A DNA stretch of 64,000 bases from Amycolatopsis alba DSM 44262. Its GTDB lineage: Bacteria > Actinomycetota > Actinomycetes > Mycobacteriales > Pseudonocardiaceae. The translations under genes were made by a program, and so were the position numbers. The stretch covers positions 6,781,605-6,845,604 of the forward strand of contig NZ_KB913032.1 in assembly GCF_000384215.1 (NCBI RefSeq), written 5' to 3'. Under the pieces are notes generated by a model that did not search any database, had not been told where the DNA came from, and worked only from the letters and a program-made list of their open reading frames with translations. This document shows positions 17,191 to 25,569 of this stretch, in pieces. Position 1 is the stretch's first letter. Every line of letters begins with the position of its first letter.

Positions 17191-18536
17191 ATCCGCCCGC
17201 CCCAGGCTGGAACCTCACCCTTTCACCCCAACTCTGGAGCGACCTGCAGCGACACCTGTTCCGACCAGATGACGACGAGCACGGCGCCGTCATCCTCGCC
17301 GGCCGCACCGACGGCCCCCGCGGCCCCAGACTGCTCGCCCGGGAACTCATCCTCGCCACAGACGGCGTCGACTACATCGAAGGCACCACCGGCTACCGAG
17401 CCCTCAAGCCGGAGTTCGTTCGCGACGCAGCCCTGCGGGCCCGCGACGAGAAGCTCAACTACCTCGCGGTCCACAATCACTTCGGCACGACGACCGTCAG
17501 CTTCTCCCCGGTCGACCTCGCCAGCCACGAACGCGGCTACCCCGCACTCCGGAAGATAACCCGCCAGACCGTCGGCGGACTGGTCCTTACTTCCCGCGCA
17601 GCGGCCGGAGACCTCTGGCTTCCAGACGGAACACGCGCCCCGTTAACCGAGGTCGTCATCCCCGGCGGAAACCTGATCCGACTCACTCCCTCGCCAGCAT
17701 CCGCCACCTTGAGCGACCCATGCCATGATCGCCAAGCCCGCCTGTTCGGGGACCGCGGACAACAAGCTTTCCGGAAGATGCGGGTCGCCGTGGTCGGCCT
17801 CGGCGGAGTCGGCAGCCTTGTCGTCGAGCTGCTCGCGCGGCTCGGCGTTGGCCATCTCGTCCTAGTCGATCATGACACCGTCGACGAGACGAACCTTCCA
17901 CGGCTCGTCGCAGCCGACCAGGGCGACATCGGAAGCAACAAAATCGAGCTCGCCGCCCGCAACGCACAACGCGCCAACCCCGCGATCGATCTCACGGTCA
18001 TCCCCGAGCAGGTTCAACACCCTGAGGCACTGCGAGCAGTCGCGGCCACCGACTGGATCTTCCTCGCCGCCGACACCGACGCTGCTCGGCACTGGATCAA
18101 TCAGACCGTCCACCAATACCTCGTTCCGGCCACCCAAGCAGGCGTGAAAATCCCGGTCGACACCGCCGGGAAGGTCGGCCGGATCCACGTAGCCGTCCGG
18201 CAACTCATCCCAGCAGGCAGCTGCATGTGGTGCGACGGCCTCATTAACCCGACCGCGCTGGCGCTGGACATGCTCCCAGGCAAGATCCAAGAGCGAGCCC
18301 GCTACGTCGACGAGATCCCAGCACCCAGCGTGATCGCCCTCAACAGTCTCGCCGCAGGCGAAGCGGTGAACCACTTCATGCTCGCCGTCACCAACTTTCA
18401 CACCGATGACGACGAACACTCCTTCCTGCACTTCCCGCGCAGCGGACAGCGCGCCTACCAAAAAGCCCGCCGCGACCCGACATGCCCCACATGCTCCAGC
18501 CTCGGCCGCATCGCACGCGGTGACACCCCTTCCTAA
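17187..18536 (+). CDS. JAB deubiquitinase-E1 (ThiF) fusion protein
   Basis: A 449-residue two-domain protein, with GTG 17187 overlapping the E2 stop. The N-terminal JAB/JAMM isopeptidase domain (about residues 10-170) has Glu31, His96, His98, Ser107 and Asp110 in the HxHx8SxxD zinc-protease pattern. The C-terminal ThiF/E1 domain (about 185-449) has the nucleotide-binding VAVVGLGGVGS, LVDHDTVDETNLPR with the adenylation Arg, and two Cys pairs (CMWC, CPTC) likely to bind zinc. The fusion puts Ubl activation and Ubl removal or trimming in one chain. Apart from the zinc cysteines the only other Cys is in SDPCHDR in the linker, so no classical E1 catalytic cysteine is evident. Confidence 0.85.
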   Translation: MNPPAPGWNLTLSPQLWSDLQRHLFRPDDDEHGAVILAGRTDGPRGPRLLARELILATDGVDYIEGTTGYRALKPEFVRDAALRARDEKLNYLAVHNHFGTTTVSFSPVDLASHERGYPALRKITRQTVGGLVLTSRAAAGDLWLPDGTRAPLTEVVIPGGNLIRLTPSPASATLSDPCHDRQARLFGDRGQQAFRKMRVAVVGLGGVGSLVVELLARLGVGHLVLVDHDTVDETNLPRLVAADQGDIGSNKIELAARNAQRANPAIDLTVIPEQVQHPEALRAVAATDWIFLAADTDAARHWINQTVHQYLVPATQAGVKIPVDTAGKVGRIHVAVRQLIPAGSCMWCDGLINPTALALDMLPGKIQERARYVDEIPAPSVIALNSLAAGEAVNHFMLAVTNFHTDDDEHSFLHFPRSGQRAYQKARRDPTCPTCSSLGRIARGDTPS

Positions 18537-18925
18537 GCCTTGCTTTCCCCTCGCAATGCTCCGACAGGGGCGACAGAGGTCGTGACTGGGTGTGACACTG
18601 TGCCGTTTCATCACTCCCCCAATCTGACTGAAGAGAGCGCGATGAGCGTCAGTCAACGGGCGAAGGATCTCCGGCATACGAGCTTCGAAACGCATCGAAC
18701 CACGCCGGACCACCAACAACCTCGAACCTCTCGCCCGGCACCGCTCACCCAATCTAGCGATAGCGCACCCTGGCGACGGGTGCCACGATAAATAGGTCCC
18801 GCGATCTTTGCTCGCTGACGAGCTGACCACACGCGAGCCGAAAGTTATCGTCCTGTAACTTTCTCGGACGGTCCAGAAACGGCCCAGAGATCCAATGTGG
18901 ACGTTCGCGACCGCGAACACAGCAG
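18537..18925. other. 389-base gap after the conjugation cassette
   Basis: I see no supported gene or clear terminator here. The region around 18840-18870 is mildly AT-rich and may hold the promoter of the following small gene. Confidence 0.35.
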
Positions 18926-19288
18926 ATGAAGGACGCATCCAGGCTAGGCCCAATGCCCAACTTCGCTGAGTGCGACAGCATCCCCAATGCCGAACACTGG
19001 CGCGTGGCCGTCTGGGAAGCCCAAGAATTGCAGCACGCGATCATGGGATATTTGCCGGGTTACGCCACGCCGCGGATCGTCTGCGATGTCCCGTACGTGG
19101 GCAAGCGTTGGGTCCACCAACTCGCCGAATATGACCGTGAGCTGGGCATTTCCTACTGGACCAAGAACTACCGCACCGGGATCGAACACGAGGACCCCGA
19201 AGCCTTGCAGCGCCGCTACCCGTACTACGACCCGATCGCCACCCTGCCCGAAGCCGGCCAGAAATGGTGGGCCAACCAGCCCCGTTAA
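18926..19288 (+). CDS. Hypothetical small soluble protein
   Basis: A protein of 111-120 residues, rich in Trp and Tyr (HWRVAVWEAQELQH, RRYPYYDP, KWWANQPR), without signal peptide or membrane helix. Starts at ATG 18926 and 18953 are both possible; neither has a strong ribosome binding site. A strong hairpin follows the stop. I recognise no family. Its position after the ubiquitin-like cassette could make it an associated factor, but a 390-base gap separates them. Confidence 0.5.
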   Translation: MKDASRLGPMPNFAECDSIPNAEHWRVAVWEAQELQHAIMGYLPGYATPRIVCDVPYVGKRWVHQLAEYDRELGISYWTKNYRTGIEHEDPEALQRRYPYYDPIATLPEAGQKWWANQPR

Positions 19289-19312
19289 CTTCTATATGTA
19301 CCTAGATGAAAC

Positions 19313-19343
19313 CGGTGGCCCCAAACGCTGTTTGGGGCCACCG
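19313..19343 (+). terminator. 14-bp perfect hairpin
   Basis: CGGTGGCCCCAAAC (19313-19326) pairs perfectly with GTTTGGGGCCACCG (19330-19343) across a 3-base loop, 24 bases after the stop of the small hypothetical gene. It is a strong intrinsic terminator candidate. Confidence 0.75.
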
Positions 19344-20208
19344 ACAACGGTTGGCAGCAGACCCATCGGACAGCGTCTCGAGCGTTGAGATACTGACGGA
19401 CCTAGACAGGAAAGCCCGGCCTGCACGATGGCCGAGTGGATCGATTTAAGACACATCTCACACTGAACCGAGAACTCTGACCAGCACAGACATCGCCAGC
19501 ATGCGCTGACGTCAACGCCCAACCGGTCGCAGGGACCCCGTCGGGCAGGTGCCGGGAAGGCCATCGAGGGACATCCACCTGACGCGGACGTCGCCGCTGC
19601 CGAGTCTCCAGTTTCGACCACCCAGAGCAGGTGGGCATCGCGTGCGGCCGATCACGAAAGGCCCAAGCGCAGGCGGAGAGATCCACAGTGGACGGTCCCA
19701 CGGCTAGACGCCAGACAACTATTTTATAAATCGAATGAATCCCTCGAGAACCATACGCGTTCTATTTATGCCGCTATTTACCGAGACATTCTGATTTGCA
19801 CAGAAGTTCAGGGTACCTCTTCTTCGCTTGCGATTTCGTGGTCCAATGGTGCACGGCTTCGTGTGTACTTCGACGTGTGCGGCACATCGAATACCCCGCG
19901 TAACCGTTCGCGGGTGGGGTCTGTCTCGGTCACGAGGCCGCCTAGTGCCTCATCAAGAAACGTTGACGTCGTGACCGTGTCGCGTGGACATCCGGGCTGG
20001 TGGTCGCGAGGCTGGGCGTGGAGGTGCCGTCCGGCACGTCGTTCGCGGTCACACTCTATTGCCGGCAGGGTGGTTCATAGGCGAGCGGCTGAAGTTTGTT
20101 CCCACTGTGCGCGTGCGCTGGGCCTGCGCCCGAAGGGCAACGACGTAGCGATCGGGGCTGGACACGAGCGATGATCCGGGCCGGATCGGCACCCGGCGTA
20201 GGAGCGGG
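19344..20208. other. Gene-free stretch with an AT-rich patch
   Basis: No supported gene. The segment 19715-19830 is much more AT-rich than the rest of the window (runs such as ATTTTATAAATCG), which may mark a transfer boundary or a degraded element. The neighbouring gene fragments from 20209 onward fit a decayed junction. Confidence 0.4.
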
Positions 20209-20490
20209 TCACTTCGGCGAGGTGGGATCGCCGGCGAGGGCCTTCAACCCGCGAATGACCGTTTCGGCACTGGGAGCTCGCTCGGGAGCGACGAAATGCT
20301 GCATCATCACGCTGGCGATGAGGGCGAACTGAACGGCGCCGGCCGCGTCGGCGTCGGTGCGCGACAGGCGTTCGCCGAAGACCTTCCGGGCTTCATCCTG
20401 GGCATCCGCCAGCCGTTCGCGGATGTCCGGGAACCGGATGGCCTGGGTCATGCTTTCGAGGACGGCGGTCCACAGGTCGCGCTGCTCGGT
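20209..20490 (-). pseudogene. TetR-family regulator, C-terminal fragment
   Basis: The frame reads EQRDLWTAVLESMTQAIRF, then ERLADAQDEARKVFG and AVQFALIASVMMQHFVAP, typical of the ligand-binding C-terminal half of TetR regulators. The N-terminal DNA-binding half is absent, since the frame meets a stop at 20508 and other sequence beyond about 20490. About 95 residues remain of the usual 190-200. The broken end abuts a carotenoid oxygenase fragment running the other way, so one deletion probably removed both N-termini and the shared promoter. It cannot act as a DNA-binding regulator. Confidence 0.65.
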
Positions 20491-20950
20491 GCTGGACCGC
20501 CGATCTCACGCTCGACCGGGTCGCGCGAACGCTGTTGCACGACCGCCCGCAGGACTTCCCGCGCCTGAACAGCCGTTTCAGCGGCAAATCCTACCGCTTC
20601 GACTACTCGGCGGCGGCCGAGCTCTACGCCGCACCGAGCACCACCGAGCCGGACCGCGCTGACGAGGGCTTCAGCAGCGCTCTCCTCAAACACGACCTCC
20701 TGACCGGTACCACGAAACACACGAGTTCAGCCGTGACGCGAGCGCGGGCGAGACCGTGTTCGTCCCGGCGCGTGGGACGGACGCTGAAGATGACGGCTAC
20801 AACCTGGTGTACGTCCACAACCCCGATCGGGGCGCGGCGGACCTGGTGATCCTGGCCGCCCAAGACTTCGCGGGCGAACCCCTCGCCAGGGTTCATCTGC
20901 CCGCACGCGTCCCACTGGGATCGCACGGAAGCTGGATTCCCGTTGCGTGA
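20490..20950 (+). pseudogene. Carotenoid cleavage oxygenase, C-terminal fragment with frameshift
   Basis: Two frames together spell the C-terminal third of a carotenoid oxygenase. The first reads WTADLTLDRVARTLLHDRP, DFPRLNSRFSGKSYR and ALLKHDLLTGTT. After a -1 shift near 20714 the second gives HEFSRDASAGETVFVPARG, EDDGYNLVYVH and ARVHLPARVPLGSHGSW. The last iron-ligand His (in GSHG, usually GFHG) is kept. The N-terminal two thirds with the other iron ligands are missing, so the product is dead. The intact family cleaves carotenoids or related polyenes. The fragment meets the TetR fragment head to head at about 20490. Confidence 0.7.
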
Positions 20951-21038
20951 TCCGGTGACCGAATGTGAGAGATATCCGTCATCAGGGTCTCACTCTCACC
21001 CTGTCAATGAGGGGCTGTCGTCCGTGCTGTCGCTGGCT

Positions 21039-21548
21039 TCACGCGTCAGGTCTTGGCTCATCGTGCGAATGGGCCGCGACGTCGCCGGCAATGGGGACGC
21101 TGGGCTGCTGGAGCCGCACCGGTCCGGGGCCACGCCCCTGGAGGGCGTCGTCGGGGTTGAGGAGCAGGCATGCCTTCATCGACAGGCAGCCGCAGCCGAT
21201 ACAACCGGTGAGTTCGTGTTCGAGCGACTCGATGGCGCGGCGGCGTTCCTCCAGTTGTTTCTTCCAGCGCCGGGAGACCCGTTGCCAGTCACGATGGGTG
21301 GGGGCGCGATCGACGGGGAGGCCAGTGAAAACTGCGGCGACGTCCGACAGCGGAATGTGGAGGCGCTTCGCCACCAGGATCAAGGAGATCCGCCGGAGCA
21401 TGTGCCGGGAGAAGATCCGCTGATTGCTGCCGGTGCGTTCGCTGAAGATCAGGCCCTTGCGTTCGTAGAAGTGCAGGGCGGAGGCGGGCACACCGGTCCG
21501 GTGGATGACCTCACCGATCGTGAGATGGTCCTCGGGACTGGTGCGCAC
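21039..21548 (-). CDS. soxR: SoxR-type redox-sensing MerR regulator
   Basis: A 169-residue MerR-family regulator. The N-terminal helix-turn-helix (LTIGEVIHRTGVPASALHFYERKGLI) is followed by a dimerisation helix and the [2Fe-2S] cluster motif CIGCGCLSMKAC (C-x2-C-x-C-x5-C), diagnostic of SoxR. Oxidation of the cluster by redox-active compounds turns SoxR into an activator of promoters with a 19-20 base spacer. The start is GTG 21548 after GAGGAGCGGGG. It lies 19 bases after the MFS transporter gene on the same strand, so the regulator and its probable target form one operon. Confidence 0.9.
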   Translation of the reverse strand: MRTSPEDHLTIGEVIHRTGVPASALHFYERKGLIFSERTGSNQRIFSRHMLRRISLILVAKRLHIPLSDVAAVFTGLPVDRAPTHRDWQRVSRRWKKQLEERRRAIESLEHELTGCIGCGCLSMKACLLLNPDDALQGRGPGPVRLQQPSVPIAGDVAAHSHDEPRPDA

Positions 21549-21567
21549 GATCCCCGCTCCTCGTTCG

Positions 21568-23061
21568 TCAGATGGCGCGGCGGGTCGTCGCCGCGCGGCT
21601 GTGAATCAGGACGACCACGATGATCGCCAAGGCGAGGCAGAGCAGACCGACGCCGAGCTGGGTCAGCTGCCATGACCAGGTGAAGGCGTCCAGTTCCGAG
21701 GCCTCGGTTCCCTCGGTGAGGCGTCCGGCGCCGACCTTGGCGGCGCGGGCCGGATCGTCTAGCCGCGCCGTGAGGAGACCGACGATGGAGGCACTGTACG
21801 CGGCGATCACGAGAGCCTCGGCCGCTCCTCGCAGGGTGTTGAGGAAGCCGGCCGCCATACCGACGGCGTCGGCGGGGACGAGGGCCATGGCCTGGCCGTC
21901 GGTGATGCCGAAGGACGCACCCATGCCGACCCCGATCATCACCAACGGTGCCGCGACGGCCACGACCGCGTCATCGGCGTTCAACGTCACCAGCCACAGG
22001 TTCCCGGCCACGACCAGCACCAGGGCGATCACGATCAGCAGCCGGGCCGGAACACCCTTGTTCACCAGCGCCACCGCGACCATGGGCATGATCAGCACCG
22101 GGGCGGTCAGCAACAGCATCGTCACCCCCGAGGCGGCGGGAGAGAGCCCCGCCGCCGCCTGCAAGTAGGTGGGCAGGAAGACCAGGACGCCGAGGAACCC
22201 GACGGAGGTGGTCAAGGTCGCCAGGCTCCACCCCAGGAAACCACGATTGGCGACCAGTTCGGGCGCCAGTACCGGAGCCGCGCTGCGCCGCTGAACGACA
22301 CCGAAGACGACCAGCACAACCAAACCGGCGATCCCGGTGCCCAGGATGACCGGGTGGGACCAGCCGAGTGACGGTGCCTCCAGAAGCGCGAACATCAGCA
22401 GTGCCAGCGCGGCGACGAACAAGACACTGCCCGCCCAGTCCGCCCGGTCGGCGTCGGTCGCGCGGGACTCGCGGGCGCGGGTCCCGCCCAAGGCGACCAG
22501 CAAGCCGATGACCGTGAAGACCGCGAAGCTTTCCCTCCAACCGGTGGCACTGATCAGCAATCCCGACAGGGTGGGGCCGACGGCGATACCGACCCCGGCC
22601 ATGGTGCCCATCAAGGCGAAGGCGCGGTTACGGGCCGCGCCGTTGTAGCTGGAGGCGAGGAGGGCACCACCGGCCGCCATGATCCCGGCGCCGCCGACAC
22701 CGGAGACGACACGGGCGATGTCGGTGACGAGGATCACCGGGCTCAGCGCCGTCCCGAGGAACCCGGCCGCGAAGACCAGGGCCGAGACGACGAACACCCG
22801 TCGTCGGCCGATCCGGTCGGCGGTCGATCCCGTGATGAGTGTCATGGCGGCGAAGGCCAGGTTGTACCCGGCGACGACCCAGTTCAACGGGGAGCCGGAG
22901 GTGTCGAGATCACGGCCGATGCTCGGCAGTGCCACCGCGGTCCCCGAGATGGACATCGCGACCAGGACGACGCCGACGAGGACCACCGGAAGTGTCATCG
23001 GAGACGGTCGATCCTCCGGAGCAGGACGCGGAGAGAGAGTTGTGGTCGTGCTGTTCGCCAT
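21568..23061 (-). CDS. MFS drug-efflux transporter
   Basis: A 497-residue major facilitator of the DHA2 (14-helix) type. The first loop has the family motif GSTADRIGRRRVF (about residues 75-90), and motif C-like glycine/proline-rich sequence (MGTMAGVGIAVGPTLSGLL) is in helix 5. Fourteen hydrophobic segments can be traced. Such proteins export drugs or redox-active compounds with proton exchange. The start ATG 23061 leaves room for a SoxR operator at 23109-23126; an in-frame ATG at 23106 would not. Together with soxR downstream it is probably a redox-inducible self-protection operon. Confidence 0.85.
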   Translation of the reverse strand: MANSTTTTLSPRPAPEDRPSPMTLPVVLVGVVLVAMSISGTAVALPSIGRDLDTSGSPLNWVVAGYNLAFAAMTLITGSTADRIGRRRVFVVSALVFAAGFLGTALSPVILVTDIARVVSGVGGAGIMAAGGALLASSYNGAARNRAFALMGTMAGVGIAVGPTLSGLLISATGWRESFAVFTVIGLLVALGGTRARESRATDADRADWAGSVLFVAALALLMFALLEAPSLGWSHPVILGTGIAGLVVLVVFGVVQRRSAAPVLAPELVANRGFLGWSLATLTTSVGFLGVLVFLPTYLQAAAGLSPAASGVTMLLLTAPVLIMPMVAVALVNKGVPARLLIVIALVLVVAGNLWLVTLNADDAVVAVAAPLVMIGVGMGASFGITDGQAMALVPADAVGMAAGFLNTLRGAAEALVIAAYSASIVGLLTARLDDPARAAKVGAGRLTEGTEASELDAFTWSWQLTQLGVGLLCLALAIIVVVLIHSRAATTRRAI

Positions 23062-23108
23062 AGCTGTTCGCTTTCTTTTTCTTGAGGTCGACAGCGAGCA
23101 GCTCATCA

Positions 23109-23126
23109 GCTCAACCTAAGTGGAGG
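23109..23126 (-). promoter_or_regulatory. Candidate SoxR operator
   Basis: GCTCAACCTAAGTGGAGG is an imperfect palindrome with 13 of 18 positions equal to the enterobacterial SoxR box CCTCAAGTTAACTTGAGG. On the minus strand a TTGACC directly precedes it, as a -35 element next to a SoxR-type long spacer. It lies 48 bases upstream of the transporter start and overlaps the stop codon of the CheB remnant. Confidence 0.6.
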
Positions 23127-23440
23127 TCAAATGTGCTGGTGAACGGTCCTGGACCACTGCGAGGCCGCCGCGGTCGACGATCGAACGCAACCCTGCCGCG
23201 CCGTCGTCGAGTAAACCGGAGAGAACCACCCCGATGACCCGCGGCCACGGCGGCGGAACGGAAAGTGGCGTTGACCGCCGGGCGATGGCCGCTCTCGATC
23301 GGACCCCGGCTGAGCATCACGGCCTCACCGTCGATGAGCAGGTCGTGATCGGGCGGTGCGATGTGGAGCATGCCGCTGGTCAGTGGGGCACCGCGCTTGG
23401 CGGCTACCGCGTCGAGCGGACCCGCCCTGCTCAGAATCTG
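23116..23440 (-). pseudogene. CheB-type methylesterase domain fragment with frameshift
   Basis: The minus strand reads [41 protein letters not shown] and [15 protein letters not shown], then in another frame [18 protein letters not shown]. This is the C-terminal catalytic region of a CheB-like protein-glutamate methylesterase, split by a small deletion near 23240. The N-terminal part is missing. Upstream it joins the phage head protein remnant at about 23435. The product is dead, and no chemotaxis genes occur in the window. Confidence 0.6.
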
Positions 23441-24210
23441 GTGCCCTGGGTGGTAGTCCAGCGCCCGGCTACGGGCATCGCGGCCCGGCGAGCGTTGACG
23501 ACCTGGGACAGATCAGCTCCGGCTCTGATGGCGGCGGCCTTTCCGGCACCGAACCTCGAGTTCTGGTCGTACTCGGTCATCGAGTCGAACAGCGCACGCG
23601 GATGGTTGTCGAGATTGGATTCGCGCCACTGTTCGCGGGTCACTGGAGTCATCGTGCAGTCGCACCGCGGATGCCGCGGGGAACCTTGGGAGCACCGGTA
23701 AAGGCGTCCCGCCAGGACGATGCAGCGGTCGCACGCAGGGAGCCGGACGACGTGTTCGTACCCGGCCATGCGGGTGTCGGCGATTAGCTGAACGTGGGTC
23801 GCGGTGCGCCCGGCGTCCGTGATCTCCGTGGCCATATAGGTCAGTGCTCGCCGCAGCCCGATCAACAGGGCGTCGGTGGTGGACATGCCCGCGCCGATGT
23901 CGGCGAGCAGTCGGACGAACAGCAGGTCCTCCAGCGATACCAGCGGAAGTCCGGTCGTCGTCGCCCCGGCGAACGCGGGCGGGATGACGGCGGGCGGTTT
24001 CGAGAGAGCAGGTTCGTCGGCCAGGACGTCGGCGACGTAGGGGGTGGCGAGTGCGACGGCGTTGATCTGCCCGGTGCTGATCGCGGAGACCAGCACCGGG
24101 GCGACCTTGGCGGCGAAGGTGGGCCGCAGGCCCTCCGGGTCCAGGCCGCGCCACGCGCGCTGCACCTGCTCGACCTCTCGCCGGACGATCGCTTGCGTGG
24201 AGTCGAGGTG
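23431..24210 (-). pseudogene. Phage minor head protein (VG15/MuF-like) remnant
   Basis: About 260 codons resemble actinophage minor head proteins. They include a helical N-terminal part (STQAIVRREVEQVQRAWRGL), a central IGLRRALTYMATEITDAGRT segment, and the zinc-binding core LPACDRCIVLAGRLYR with HPRCDCTMTPV. In phages this protein sits at the portal-capsid junction. The open frame continues upstream to 24360, but that part is Arg/Cys-rich noise. The C-terminus runs straight into the CheB fragment. No portal, capsid or terminase gene is near, so this is an isolated prophage remnant and probably not functional. Confidence 0.5.
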
Positions 24211-24572
24211 ATCGATCCCCGGTGTCGGAGCGAAGGACGGGCATCCTGCGCTACTCCGTGGCACCCATCGTGTCCCGCGACAGCATCGGCGACCCCGCGT
24301 CGTGCATCTTCGACGCACCTCTAACGAGAAATCGTGGACGCCGGGCCTGCGTCCGCACACGCTTCAGGATTCGATGTCTGCGAGCAGGGCGGCTGGGTCC
24401 CGCACCTGGTCGGCTCGCCCGGCCCCGACGGGGTCTGGGTGCTGTCCGACGGTGTGGCGGACGAGCCAACCTGCCGTTTAGAACACGCCGAAGACCCTGA
24501 CCTCGCGCTGAACGTGTGGCACGAGCCCCCGGTGCGTGACGGCGGGTGGGGAGACGCAGCTGCGCCGGCTTG
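24211..24572. other. Mosaic of unassigned sequence
   Basis: A plus-strand frame from about 24337 to 24550 is open with good codon bias (GFDVCEQGGWVPHLVG, WVLSDGVADEP) and may be a fragment of an unknown gene. It has no good start site and runs into the Tn3 transposase fragment. I could not assign it. Confidence 0.3.
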
Positions 24573-24740
24573 GCGGCAACTCCCACAAAAACCCGCCTGT
24601 ACCGGGCGTTTCGGGAGCTGGGGCGTGTCATCAGGACGATCACGCTGCTGCGTTTTGCGGACGCGCAACTGCGGGATCAGATCCCCGCGATCACCAACGA
24701 GGCCGAGGCGTTCCACGGTTTCTCCGCCTGGCTGTTCTTC
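24573..24740 (+). mobile_element. Tn3-family transposase fragment
   Basis: The frame reads RLYRAFRELGRVIRTITLLRF, then ADAQLRDQIPAITNEAEAF and HGFSAWLFFG. This matches the conserved late part of the Tn3 transposase catalytic domain (ELGRVLRT...LLR...TNKxEA...F..WLFFG). Only about 55 of some 980 residues remain, and no terminal inverted repeats were found. It marks past transposon activity. Confidence 0.6.
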
Positions 24741-24919
24741 GGCCGCGAGACAATCGCTCCAAGGCCCGATCGGAGTGTCCAGGTGTCGGGGTCCGAGACC
24801 GGCGGCAGATACTCGGCGGTGGTCGACGACGAGCTGCGCCTTCCTTGGCCACCGCCGGCAAACGTCGGTGCGATTGAGGCCGCGCGAGCAGGCAGCTCCG
24901 ATGGACCGGGACGGAGCAC
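24741..24919. other. Short unassigned segment
   Basis: After the transposase fragment the plus-strand frame stays open to 24968 into the sortase gene but is not recognisable. I see no feature here. Confidence 0.3.
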
Positions 24920-25561
24920 CTACTGCCCTTGCTGGAGAGCTGCGAAGACGATGATGTTGTCGCGATAGCTGCGCACCGTGCGATCGAAGCTGCCACCGCA
25001 GGTGATGAGCCGGAGCTGCGGATCGCTCGTATCGCCGTATACGGCGTCAGTGGGAAACTCGTCCTTGTCGACCTGCATGACCCGAGTGACGACGAAGGTG
25101 AGTACCAGCCCGTCCGCCCGTGAGATGACGACGTGGTCGCCTGCTTGCATCTCTTTGAGCCGGCAGAAGATCCCCGGTTGTTTGTTCCCGTCGACGTGAC
25201 CGGCGATCACGGCCGGTCCGATCTCGCCGGGCGACACACCCTCCGAGAACCACCCGGCCTGCATCGGCCGGCTCACCGGGGGCACCTGCAGGGTGTTGTC
25301 CTTGTTGAGTCCGAGAGGCACCAACGTGGACTTCGCCCTGATCTTGGGGAGTTCGATGAGGACCGGATCTGAGCGTGGCACGGCTGTGGCAGTGGGAGAA
25401 GCGCTCGCCGTTTGCGGAGGAGCCGATGTGGTCGTGCCACCAGGTGCGGCCTGTTCTCGTCCGCCCGCCAGGACGAAGGTCAGCCCGGCCAGGACAGCGA
25501 GCAGGACACTCGTCAGGAGCAGAAGTCCTTGATGATTGCGGGCCCAGCCGGGCTTTCCCAT
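24920..25561 (-). CDS. Class F sortase
   Basis: A 213-residue membrane-anchored transpeptidase. An N-terminal helix (about residues 9-30) is followed by a Thr/Ser/Pro/Ala linker and a sortase beta-barrel from about residue 65. The catalytic triad is visible: His in VIAGHVDG, Cys in LRLITCGGSFD and Arg in VRSYRDNIIVFA. Class F sortases are the single-domain actinobacterial type that attaches secreted proteins to the cell wall. The start is ATG 25561 after GGAAG; the longer upstream frame is low-complexity antisense sequence. It follows a secreted Thr/Pro-rich protein gene by 8 bases. Confidence 0.85.
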   Translation of the reverse strand: MGKPGWARNHQGLLLLTSVLLAVLAGLTFVLAGGREQAAPGGTTTSAPPQTASASPTATAVPRSDPVLIELPKIRAKSTLVPLGLNKDNTLQVPPVSRPMQAGWFSEGVSPGEIGPAVIAGHVDGNKQPGIFCRLKEMQAGDHVVISRADGLVLTFVVTRVMQVDKDEFPTDAVYGDTSDPQLRLITCGGSFDRTVRSYRDNIIVFAALQQGQ

Positions 25562-25569
25562 CTTGCTTC

